Shown here: one piece after another, positions 1 to 5,821 of the stretch
Position numbering within the stretch: the stretch's first letter is position 1
Layout of the letters: each line of letters starts with the position of its first letter
Assembly: GCA_016937075.1 (NCBI GenBank)
Contig: JAFGWQ010000179.1
Coordinates: 1-8,197 of the forward strand
Reading direction: 5' to 3'
Source: Campylobacterales bacterium
GTDB taxonomy: Bacteria; Campylobacterota; Campylobacteria; Campylobacterales; Sulfurovaceae
Length of the DNA: 8,197 nt
Position numbers and translations under genes: made by a program
The notes under the pieces: generated by a model
What the model saw: the letters and a program-made list of their open reading frames with translations, nothing else
Told to the model about the DNA's origin: nothing
Database searches by the model: none

Positions 1-13
1 AAATCTAAATAAG

Positions 14-19
14 AAAGGA
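14..19 (+). promoter_or_regulatory. Ribosome binding site of trbJ
   Basis: AAAGGA ends 8 bases before the ATG at 28 and supports that start. The 27 bases before the gene are too short to show a promoter or the end of an upstream gene. Confidence 0.7.
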
Positions 20-27
20 AAAAGACA

Positions 28-813
28 ATGAAACAAAGTAAAATATTTATCAGTTTTGTTGCAGCATCTGTATTAGCAATAACCGCGAAGGCGGGTACGG
101 TGGCCGGTTTCGGAGGAGCGACGGAATTTACCCAAATAGCGAACAACTCTCAACTTGCGGCACAGTATGGAAAGCAGCTCCAGCAATATGCGACTCAAAT
201 ACAGCAGTATCAAACAGCGGTGCAGCAATTTACCAATCAGGTACAAAGCTATAAGTTGATGTTGCAAAACATCGGTCAGTTGCCACAAACGCAGTGGAAC
301 CAGTTTGCTTCTAGTGTTAATAAAATGCGTCAGATCATGGATAATACAGCAGGAATGACTTATACCGCTGCAAACTATGATCAAATGTTTAAGAAACTGT
401 ACCCCAAATACGATACGTTGTTAGCAAGTGGTCAAGTAGATCCAACAAGTGTTTATAAAAGTTTATCAAATCAAACGAACGCAACAGTCAATGACTCTCT
501 CAAAAGGTTAAATCTTACTCAAGCAGATCTTGAGAATGATGTGACAACCATGAGAGAACTTCAAAATGTAAGCCAATCTGCCCAAGGCCAGCTAGGTGCA
601 ATTCAAGCAGCTAATGAAATTGCACTTCATCAAACAAACACACTCAAAAAACTACAGCAAACAATGATGTTGCAAGCGAATATGCAAGCTCAAGCAGTAG
701 CAGCAGATCAACAAAATAAAGACGCGGTAAAAGCTCAAGAGGCGCAATGGGGTACATCAAATGTAAATATTGCACCTGGCGAAGGCAACACCATGGGCGG
801 ACGACAATGGTAA
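28..813 (+). CDS. trbJ: TrbJ, VirB5-like periplasmic/pilus-associated conjugation protein
   Basis: 261-residue exported protein of a trb-type type IV secretion system. Residues 1-22 form a signal peptide: basic start (MKQSK), hydrophobic core, and an AKA site before Gly23. The mature part has a Gln-rich, helical, probably coiled-coil segment at about residues 40-95, followed by a mainly helical domain with a second Gln/Ala-rich helix at about 195-235. This Gln-rich pattern and its place directly before trbL match the TrbJ family. By analogy with VirB5, TrbJ acts in the periplasm or at the pilus tip, and in some plasmids it contributes to mating-pair stability. The ATG at 28 follows AAAGGA with 8 bases between. 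The 3' end overlaps the trbL start by 7 bases, so the two are probably translationally coupled. Odd point: Gln codons are about half CAG in the first 120 codons but almost all CAA afterwards. Confidence 0.85.
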   Translation: MKQSKIFISFVAASVLAITAKAGTVAGFGGATEFTQIANNSQLAAQYGKQLQQYATQIQQYQTAVQQFTNQVQSYKLMLQNIGQLPQTQWNQFASSVNKMRQIMDNTAGMTYTAANYDQMFKKLYPKYDTLLASGQVDPTSVYKSLSNQTNATVNDSLKRLNLTQADLENDVTTMRELQNVSQSAQGQLGAIQAANEIALHQTNTLKKLQQTMMLQANMQAQAVAADQQNKDAVKAQEAQWGTSNVNIAPGEGNTMGGRQW

Positions 814-2054
814 AAAAAATATTGATCATTTTTGGTCTATTTTTCTTTTTTTCAACCGCTTCTTTTGCTGCGCAAGAAAAAAACATACCAACACAAGTAC
901 AAGAAAAGTTTGAACAGAAAGTCCAAACTTTTTATCCAAAGATAGAATCGGCAGCGAGGAATGTATTATTTTCTCTGGCAACAATCCAACTTGTTCTTAC
1001 TTTCGGCTTTATGGCGATGAGAGGTGAGCTGGAGCTAGGTGGTATTTTTGCACAATTGGTTAAAACTGTTTTGATTGTTGGTTTCTTTTTGTTTGTATTA
1101 GAATCGCCGCAATATTTGAAATCAATATATCAAGGCTTTGACAAATTAGGTGTAACCGCCGGTGGAAATCAAGCCAGTATGGATGAAATTACCAACCAAT
1201 TTATAAACATGTGGAAAAAAATTTATGATAGTGTTAGTATATGGGAGCCAGGTGCAGCTATATTTTATGTAATAGTTGGAGCAATTGCTAGTGTTGCATT
1301 ACTTCATCTTGTTGGTACTGCACTTATGTTTTATGCTTTTACAATTTTTAGCATATATGTTGGTATATTTTTTATGGCTTTTGGTGCTTTTGATCAAACT
1401 CGGTCATGGGCATTTCATGCGATAACTAACGTTGTACGTTGGGGTGTGAAATGGATGATGATCTTGTTGCTAATGTCTATTACATTTACCCTTGTTAATG
1501 ATGCACTAAGCAGCGCAACTAATAATATTGATTCAATGATCGTGTTACTAATTGTTTCAATCTTGATGGTTTCAATTAACAATGGTCTATCTGCGTTTGT
1601 GGATGGTTATTTCTCCGGAATGGGTGGAGCGGACAACGGCAGAGGTATGCAAATGTTGGCAGTAGCAGCATCAGCTGGAGCAGGTGCTGCCGTAGGTGCT
1701 GCAACCGGTGCAGCTGGCGGAGCAATGGCGGCGAGTGACGCGGTAAAAGCAGCTAAAGCAGGCAATCCTGACGGAGGTGCAGGTCTAAAAGATTATGCTA
1801 AAGCAGCTGGCGGAGCAATGGGATCTTCTTTCAAAGGTGGAGTAGAGGGAGCTAAACAAGGCTTTCTTTCTGCCCTCACTCAACCGCCAGGATTTGGTAA
1901 AACCAGTTCCGGTTCTTCAAGCAGCGGCATGGGTGGTGGATCATCAGGTTCAAAAGAGGTGCCACTTGGTACAGATAGCGGTTTTGGTGGTGTTGACGGT
2001 ACTATCGGCAACGCAACGACAGAACCAAAGCCTAATCCAAACGTGGTTAGTTAA
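807..2054 (+). CDS. trbL: TrbL, VirB6-like polytopic inner-membrane channel protein
   Basis: 415-residue membrane protein of the TrbL/VirB6 family, the inner-membrane platform part of the DNA-transfer channel. The first 22 residues (MVKKILIIFG, a run of Phe, then SFAA) are a signal peptide or first membrane segment. Hydrophobic segments follow at about residues 52-72, 82-99, 150-195 (two helices), 217-233 and 243-258. The loop at 100-148 between the second and third is hydrophilic. From about residue 270 the protein changes to a Gly/Ala/Ser-rich low-complexity tail ending in PKPNPNVVS, a usual feature of TrbL proteins. I chose the ATG at 807 over an in-frame ATG at 747, because 747 lies deep inside trbJ and would put a charged, Cys-containing stretch before a clean signal sequence. 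The ribosome site is weak (GGCGG just upstream), which suggests coupling to trbJ translation. The tail contains an exact in-frame 19-base direct repeat. Confidence 0.9.
   Translation: MVKKILIIFGLFFFFSTASFAAQEKNIPTQVQEKFEQKVQTFYPKIESAARNVLFSLATIQLVLTFGFMAMRGELELGGIFAQLVKTVLIVGFFLFVLESPQYLKSIYQGFDKLGVTAGGNQASMDEITNQFINMWKKIYDSVSIWEPGAAIFYVIVGAIASVALLHLVGTALMFYAFTIFSIYVGIFFMAFGAFDQTRSWAFHAITNVVRWGVKWMMILLLMSITFTLVNDALSSATNNIDSMIVLLIVSILMVSINNGLSAFVDGYFSGMGGADNGRGMQMLAVAASAGAGAAVGAATGAAGGAMAASDAVKAAKAGNPDGGAGLKDYAKAAGGAMGSSFKGGVEGAKQGFLSALTQPPGFGKTSSGSSSSGMGGGSSGSKEVPLGTDSGFGGVDGTIGNATTEPKPNPNVVS
1710..1821 (+). repeat. 19-base exact direct repeat within the trbL tail
   Basis: GCAGCTGGCGGAGCAATGG occurs at 1710-1728 and again at 1803-1821. 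The offset is 93 bases (31 codons), so both copies encode the same AAGGAM peptide. Sequence beyond the 19 bases is not clearly duplicated, apart from scattered AAAGCAGCT-like pieces between the copies. Confidence 0.9.
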
Positions 2055-2057
2055 TTT

Positions 2058-2064
2058 AAAGGAG
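2058..2064 (+). promoter_or_regulatory. Ribosome binding site of trbF
   Basis: AAAGGAG lies in the 17-base gap between the trbL stop and the trbF ATG at 2072, with 7 bases of spacing. It is one of the strongest sites in the operon and gives trbF its own initiation signal. Confidence 0.75.
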
Positions 2065-2071
2065 TAAAAAT

Positions 2072-2731
2072 ATGTCGGATAAAAATAAATCTGTAAATCC
2101 GTATTTAGACGGACGTCGCGAATGGAACGAGAGGTATGGCAGCTATATATCACAAGCTAAAAATTGGAGAATATTCGCATTTTTGAGCCTATTAATAGCT
2201 TTAATGGCCGTAGCAGGTGTTATTTATATTGGTTCACAGAGCAAAGTAAAGCCGGTTTTGATCGAAATAGATAAATTAGGTACTCCAATAGGAGCAAGAG
2301 AGATACCTGATATGAAAGTAGATCAAAAGGTAATTAAATACGCGCTTGGTGATTTCATTACAAATTATAGAACAATCTATAAGAGTGATCCAAATATACA
2401 AAAACAGATGATTTATAAAGCTTATAAATATTTGTCCGATTCATTACCGGCTTATACACAAATAAGTGAAAATTATCAAAACAATTCTCCTTTTGCATCA
2501 CAGTTTGATAAACAAATAGAAATTGTTAGTGTATTGCCCCTAGGTGAAAAAGCTTATCAAATTGATTGGATTGAAAAAACAATCGATCGTGCAGGCAAAA
2601 CGATATCAGTTGATAAGTATAGAGCTACGGCAAATATTGTATTAAAAACACCAGCTACAGAAAAAGATATTATGAATAATCCAATCGGACTTTTCATTAA
2701 AGATATCGCTTTCCAAAAAACATTAAACTAA
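2072..2731 (+). CDS. trbF: TrbF, VirB8-like inner-membrane assembly protein
   Basis: 219-residue bitopic inner-membrane protein of the VirB8/TrbF family, which nucleates assembly of the mating channel. The order is a hydrophilic cytoplasmic N-terminus (residues 1-32, with the family-typical NPYLDGRREWNERYGSY motif at about 9-24), one membrane helix at about 33-53, and a periplasmic VirB8-type domain from about 58 to the end. Within that domain the segment VKPVLIEIDKLG (about 59-70), the YALGDFI region and IDWIEKT are typical of TrbF. Length is close to that usual for TrbF. The gene starts 17 bases after trbL with a strong AAAGGAG site and is followed 15 bases later by trbG. VirB8 and VirB9/VirB10 partners are encoded directly downstream, as expected. 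Confidence 0.92.
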   Translation: MSDKNKSVNPYLDGRREWNERYGSYISQAKNWRIFAFLSLLIALMAVAGVIYIGSQSKVKPVLIEIDKLGTPIGAREIPDMKVDQKVIKYALGDFITNYRTIYKSDPNIQKQMIYKAYKYLSDSLPAYTQISENYQNNSPFASQFDKQIEIVSVLPLGEKAYQIDWIEKTIDRAGKTISVDKYRATANIVLKTPATEKDIMNNPIGLFIKDIAFQKTLN

Positions 2732-2733
2732 CT

Positions 2734-2740
2734 AAGGAGA
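2734..2740 (+). promoter_or_regulatory. Ribosome binding site of trbG
   Basis: AAGGAGA in the 15-base trbF-trbG gap, 6 bases before the ATG at 2747. It supports that start and the complete signal peptide. Confidence 0.75.
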
Positions 2741-2746
2741 AAAAAA

Positions 2747-3619
2747 ATGAAGAATAAAATATTAACTTCAACATTGCTTGCAGTAATGCTAACATCTGGA
2801 GCATCTGCATATAGCAATATGGAAAATCACTCTTTGCAACTTGCAAAAAAATTTATCAATGGTAAAGACAAAAGTTTTTATAGACCCGACGGTGGTGTTG
2901 TGTTTTTGCATGGTGGTACGCTGCCTAGTGTGCTTACCGCGCCTTTGAAACTAACTGATATAGAATTGGAGCCTGGAGAGACCATAAAAGAGGTGCAGCT
3001 TGGTGATACTGTAAGATGGCAGGTAAGCCCAAGTATATCCGGAAGTGGAAATATGCAAGTAAGTCACGTTATTGTGAAACCGACTGATAGTGGTTTGGCA
3101 ACAACACTTAATATTTTTACGGACAGAAGATCTTATCATATAAATCTAAGATCCACATCAAAAAATTATTTTCCAATCGTTGCTTTCGCCTATCAAGATC
3201 AACTACGAAACTTTTGGTCGGATTATCAAAAAAAGCTTCAACAACAAAAAGATAATAACACGATCAAAGATCCTGATATTGGATCAAAAAATGCAGAAGA
3301 TCTCGACTTTAATTACGACATAAGCGGCAGCACGAGTTGGAAGCCAACAAGAGTTTACAATGATGGCGTAAAAACATATATTTTTATGCCGAGATCCATG
3401 AACTCAAAAGATGCGCCGGTATTGCTGGCCATTGATGGTTCAGGAGGTCAAAAAATTGTGAACTATAGAATTGTAAACAATAAATTTATTGTTGATAATC
3501 TATTTGATAAAGCGATTTTACTAATCGGTGTTGGCAGTAATCAAGATAAAGTTGTAATTACACATTCATCTCGCTCTTATCATAATAGAGGCTCAAATTT
3601 GAGCGTGTTAGAAAAATAA
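2747..3619 (+). CDS. trbG: TrbG, VirB9/CagX-family outer-membrane-complex protein
   Basis: 290-residue exported protein of the VirB9/TrbG/CagX family, which with VirB7-type and VirB10-type proteins forms the outer-membrane core complex. Residues 1-21 are a signal peptide ending in GASA. The N-terminal VirB9 domain spans about 48-150: it includes DIELEPGETIKEVQLGD and VRWQV at about 71-93, then HVIVKPTDSGLATTLNIFTDRRSYHI at about 107-132, the hallmark core of the family. A charged linker rich in Lys/Gln/Asp follows (about 155-187). The C-terminal domain (about 188-272) begins NYDISG and contains WKPTRVYNDGVKTYI and DKAILLIGVG, the part that in VirB9 contacts the lipoprotein and VirB10. Its stop overlaps the ribosome site of the next gene. 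A 14-base palindrome at 3591-3604 in the last codons looks fortuitous. Confidence 0.93.
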   Translation: MKNKILTSTLLAVMLTSGASAYSNMENHSLQLAKKFINGKDKSFYRPDGGVVFLHGGTLPSVLTAPLKLTDIELEPGETIKEVQLGDTVRWQVSPSISGSGNMQVSHVIVKPTDSGLATTLNIFTDRRSYHINLRSTSKNYFPIVAFAYQDQLRNFWSDYQKKLQQQKDNNTIKDPDIGSKNAEDLDFNYDISGSTSWKPTRVYNDGVKTYIFMPRSMNSKDAPVLLAIDGSGGQKIVNYRIVNNKFIVDNLFDKAILLIGVGSNQDKVVITHSSRSYHNRGSNLSVLEK

Positions 3620-3623
3620 GGAG
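3618..3623 (+). promoter_or_regulatory. Ribosome binding site of the trbH-like gene, overlapping the trbG stop
   Basis: AAGGAG shares two bases with the TAA stop of trbG (3617-3619). It lies 3 bases before the first ATG (3627) and 6 bases before the second (3630). The second start therefore has the better spacing, although the two proteins differ by one Met only. Confidence 0.7.
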
Positions 3624-3626
3624 CAA

Positions 3627-4019
3627 ATGATGTATAAAATAATAATAATCATGGCCGCTATTTTATTCACCGGTTGTGCAACAACAAGCTTTAATACAAC
3701 CAACACAGCTTATTTGGTAAATGATTTTTTATATCAAACTAAAAATTCATACCCGGTGTCTAGCACTAAAATATATATAAAGTCCGACTCGGCGTATAAA
3801 AAGCAACTATTAGACGCTTTAAGAAAAGCTGGCTATAAAATAGAAAATAGCAGCTCCAGTGCAAACGTTGTAATAGATGTCAAAATTGGTGGTATCGAAA
3901 AGAATGTGTATAATCTTTCATACATAGTAAATGATCAAATGTTATCTCGTGCATATGTAATAAACAAAACATCTGCCCCAATAACCAATTGGTCAAAAAC
4001 AATAGGCGGTGTAAAATGA
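3627..4019 (+). CDS. trbH: Small outer-membrane lipoprotein in the trbH position (TrbH/VirB7-like)
   Basis: 130-residue predicted lipoprotein. A short hydrophobic leader ends in a lipobox LFTGC, with the acylated Cys at residue 17 (16 if the second ATG at 3630 is used, which has better spacing from AAGGAG). The mature protein has a Ser/Asn-rich start, then a compact alternating region. There KIYIKSDSAYKKQLLDALRKAGYKI (about 47-71) resembles the small fold seen in TrbH and other TraT-like lipoproteins. It then contains VVIDVKIGGIEKNVYNLSYIV and ends in IGGVK. The assignment rests mainly on position between trbG and trbI, exactly where trbH lies in RP4 and Ti, and on the lipobox; sequence identity to known TrbH is not obvious by eye. 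A role anchoring the TrbG-TrbI core to the outer membrane, like VirB7, or in surface exclusion, is inference. Its stop overlaps the trbI start (ATGA). Confidence 0.6.
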   Translation: MMYKIIIIMAAILFTGCATTSFNTTNTAYLVNDFLYQTKNSYPVSSTKIYIKSDSAYKKQLLDALRKAGYKIENSSSSANVVIDVKIGGIEKNVYNLSYIVNDQMLSRAYVINKTSAPITNWSKTIGGVK

Positions 4020-5233
4020 TAGGTGAAGAAAATCCACAAGGAATTAAGTTAAAAAAACCGCTTCCGGATGGAATTAAAAAACTTAATTCCAAGCCTTTCC
4101 TTTTTTTGGGAGCAATAACAATTATTGTTATATTGTCTATCATATATGCAATGAGCCAAAGAGGTGTGAAAAAAGACTCAAATGAAACGGCAAAACATGA
4201 AGATGTTATAGAAGCTGTCAATGATGATAGCGTAGGCAATATTATAAAAAATGCTAATCAAGCAAGTGCGGATGAAAACAAATCATCTGCTCCGCTTGTA
4301 GTGAATGGAAGCAACATGAATGATTATAATGTTACAATGCCTCAACAAAAAAATACACCTCTTGACGATGCCGCTCAAAAAGCAGCAGCAGATCAATTAC
4401 AAAGATCAATTGATGCTAAAAATTCGCCAACGGCTTTAGATAATACAAAGTCTCAAACGAACAATCAAAATGCAGAAATTGGAAATATTTTAGCCAATGT
4501 TATGAATCCAAATCAAAACCAAAATCAAGGGGTAAACTCTTTGGCCGAAATTTTGGCAGCACAAAATCCACAAAAATCAAACATTAATCAAGACTCAAAT
4601 AGTTTTATGAAGAGCACGCAAGCCTCTTATGATTATTTGCCATACAAAAAAACTCCTCAAATCAGCAAATATGAGCTTAAAACCGGGAGTGTAATTCCAG
4701 GAGTGATGATAAGTGGCATTAACAGTGAGCTTCCTGGCATGTTAATTGGTCAAGTTAGCCAAAATGTATATGATAGCGCAACCGGACACTATTTGTTGAT
4801 ACCACAAGGTTCAAGACTTGTAGGTCAATACAGTGCCAACGTACAATATGGACAATCAAGAGTGCTTATAGCATGGAACCGCATTATTTTTCCGGATGGA
4901 CAGTCTCTTAATATAGGTGCAATGAATGGCACGGATCAAGCAGGTTATGCAGGATTTGAGGATAAGGTTAATAATCATTATATGAGAATCTTTGGTTCCG
5001 CTCTTTTGATTTCTGTTATTGGAGGAGAGTTTAGTTTTTCTAACGGTCATATAGCAATAAATCAACAAGCTCAAAGTGCTAATAGTGGCACTACAATATC
5101 ACAAGTTGGAAATACTATGCTCGAAAAAAATCTTGCAGTATCTCCAACCATAGAGATACGCCCAGGATATCAGTTCAATATCTTTGTTACAAAAGATATG
5201 CAGCTTGAGAACCTGCCAAAATTTAAAGGCTAA
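4016..5233 (+). CDS. trbI: TrbI, VirB10-like energy-sensing channel protein
   Basis: 405-residue VirB10/TrbI-family protein that spans from the inner to the outer membrane and forms the scaffold of the channel. The order is a short basic cytoplasmic tail (1-26, with a repeated GIK motif), an inner-membrane helix at about 27-47, a long hydrophilic Asn/Gln-rich periplasmic linker (about 50-215), and the VirB10 core at about 218-393. The core shows YELKTGSVIPGVMISGINSE, LPGMLIGQVSQNVYD, LLIPQGSRLVGQY and VLIAWNRIIFPDGQSL, followed by the outer-membrane 'antenna' helix region at about 326-342 (FGSALLISVIGGEFSFS), and ends with RPGYQFNIFVTKDM. I chose ATG 4016, which overlaps the TGA of the preceding gene, over an in-frame ATG at 3989 inside it. 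No strong ribosome site is visible (weak GGCGGTG upstream), so coupling to trbH is likely. An 11-base inverted repeat at 4040-4090 lies in its first codons. Confidence 0.93.
   Translation: MIGEENPQGIKLKKPLPDGIKKLNSKPFLFLGAITIIVILSIIYAMSQRGVKKDSNETAKHEDVIEAVNDDSVGNIIKNANQASADENKSSAPLVVNGSNMNDYNVTMPQQKNTPLDDAAQKAAADQLQRSIDAKNSPTALDNTKSQTNNQNAEIGNILANVMNPNQNQNQGVNSLAEILAAQNPQKSNINQDSNSFMKSTQASYDYLPYKKTPQISKYELKTGSVIPGVMISGINSELPGMLIGQVSQNVYDSATGHYLLIPQGSRLVGQYSANVQYGQSRVLIAWNRIIFPDGQSLNIGAMNGTDQAGYAGFEDKVNNHYMRIFGSALLISVIGGEFSFSNGHIAINQQAQSANSGTTISQVGNTMLEKNLAVSPTIEIRPGYQFNIFVTKDMQLENLPKFKG
4040..4090. repeat. 11-base perfect inverted repeat in the start-proximal part of trbI
   Basis: GGAATTAAGTT (4040-4050) and AACTTAATTCC (4080-4090) are exact reverse complements separated by 29 bases. 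The first 8 bases also recur as a direct repeat at 4070-4077, which reflects the repeated GIK peptide. In the mRNA this could form a hairpin 24 bases downstream of the trbI start. It is AT-rich, and a role is unproven. Confidence 0.6.
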
Positions 5234-5237
5234 TAAA

Positions 5238-5801
5238 ATGAGAGTGATGTTTTTGGTGCTGCTTGTAGTATTACAATTAGAGGCTTTTAATGCCTCTAAC
5301 GCAGAAATAATAGCTAAGACACACTTAGGAGGCAAATATGTATGGGGCGGTACAAATCCAAATTTTGGAGCCGATTGCAGCGGCTTTACACAATATATTT
5401 ATAAGCAGCAAAATATCAATCTTCCGCGAACTGCTTTAGGACAATCACAAGTTGGCCAAAGAGTGGAACCATCTGCACTACAAAAAGGAGATCTTCTTTT
5501 TTTTCTTACAGATAAAAAAAGAGGTATCCCGGTCACTCATGTTGGTATGTATTTGGAAAATGGAAAATTTATACACGCGGCCAGTCAAAACAAAGGCATA
5601 ATAATTTCGTCTTTAGGTGATTATGCCAATCGTTTTGTCGAAGCAAAAAGAGTTACTAACGAATTGCTTAAAGCAACTAATGTTGTCAAGTTTGCATTAA
5701 GTCTTCAAGAACAAGCCATGAGATCTAATACAAAAGTTAATACTGTAATGGATCCGCTTGTACTTCTTGATGGCAAATACGTTAGAGCAAGTCAACTTTA
5801 A
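5238..5801 (+). CDS. Exported NlpC/P60-family cysteine peptidase (peptidoglycan endopeptidase)
   Basis: 187-residue secreted peptidase of the NlpC/P60 (CHAP-like papain-fold) superfamily, which cleaves stem peptides of peptidoglycan. A signal peptide (MRVMFLVLLVVLQLEAF, about 1-22) is followed almost directly by the domain. The sequence GGKYVWGGTNPNFGADCSGF (about 31-50) carries the catalytic Cys47 in the DCSGF motif, LQKGDLLFF is at about 81-89, VTHVGMYL gives His101, and KFIHAAS gives His113 as the likely polar third residue. The Cys-His-His triad is therefore intact. About 45 residues follow the domain and are unassigned. The gene starts 5 bases after trbI, with AAAGG 8 bases before ATG 5238. 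I rejected an in-frame ATG at 5184 within trbI because it precedes the signal peptide with a charged, Cys-containing extension. The context suggests local wall opening for assembly of the transfer channel, the job of VirB1/TrbN-type enzymes. A lysis role is less likely here. Confidence 0.87.
   Translation: MRVMFLVLLVVLQLEAFNASNAEIIAKTHLGGKYVWGGTNPNFGADCSGFTQYIYKQQNINLPRTALGQSQVGQRVEPSALQKGDLLFFLTDKKRGIPVTHVGMYLENGKFIHAASQNKGIIISSLGDYANRFVEAKRVTNELLKATNVVKFALSLQEQAMRSNTKVNTVMDPLVLLDGKYVRASQL
5277..5299. repeat. 8-base perfect inverted repeat (possible mRNA hairpin) in the peptidase signal-peptide codons
   Basis: TTAGAGGC (5277-5284) and GCCTCTAA (5292-5299) form a perfect 8-base stem with a 7-base loop (TTTTAAT), starting 39 bases into the coding sequence. 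No T-run follows, so it is not an intrinsic terminator. About one such repeat is expected by chance in a window of this size. Confidence 0.45.
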
Positions 5802-5810
5802 ACTAAAAAA

Positions 5811-5816
5811 GGAGAG
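5811..5816 (+). promoter_or_regulatory. Strong ribosome binding site of the 53-residue acidic gene
   Basis: GGAGAG, preceded by an A-run (5805-5810), lies in the 20-base gap after the peptidase stop; its GGAG core is 7 bases before ATG 5822. This is the best independent evidence that the short frame downstream is translated. Confidence 0.75.
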
Positions 5817-5821
5817 TTATT

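Noticed and set aside
73..384. Antisense open frame over trbJ
   Set aside because: It mirrors the Gln-rich trbJ codons, has no ribosome site and resembles no known protein.
747..806. Upstream in-frame ATG that would extend TrbL by 20 residues
   Set aside because: It lies inside trbJ, has no ribosome site, and would place a Cys/Arg/His-containing stretch before a clean signal sequence that begins at ATG 807.
3591..3604. Perfect 14-base palindrome GCTCAAATTTGAGC near the trbG end
   Set aside because: About 0.5 such palindromes are expected by chance in this length, it has no loop or T-run for a terminator, and it is fully within TrbG codons.
3989..4015. Upstream in-frame ATG that would extend TrbI by 9 residues
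   Set aside because: It falls inside the preceding lipoprotein gene without a ribosome site; the ATGA overlap at 4016 is the usual arrangement.
3880..4239. Antisense open frame across the trbH-trbI junction
   Set aside because: It spans two well-supported genes on the other strand and shows no family motifs or initiation signal.
5184..5237. Upstream in-frame ATG that would extend the NlpC/P60 protein by 18 residues
   Set aside because: It overlaps the end of trbI and would bury the signal peptide behind a charged extension; ATG 5238 has AAAGG 8 bases upstream.
4856..5335. Two antisense open frames over the trbI end and the peptidase start
   Set aside because: Both lie opposite conserved VirB10 and NlpC/P60 coding sequence and have no supporting signals.
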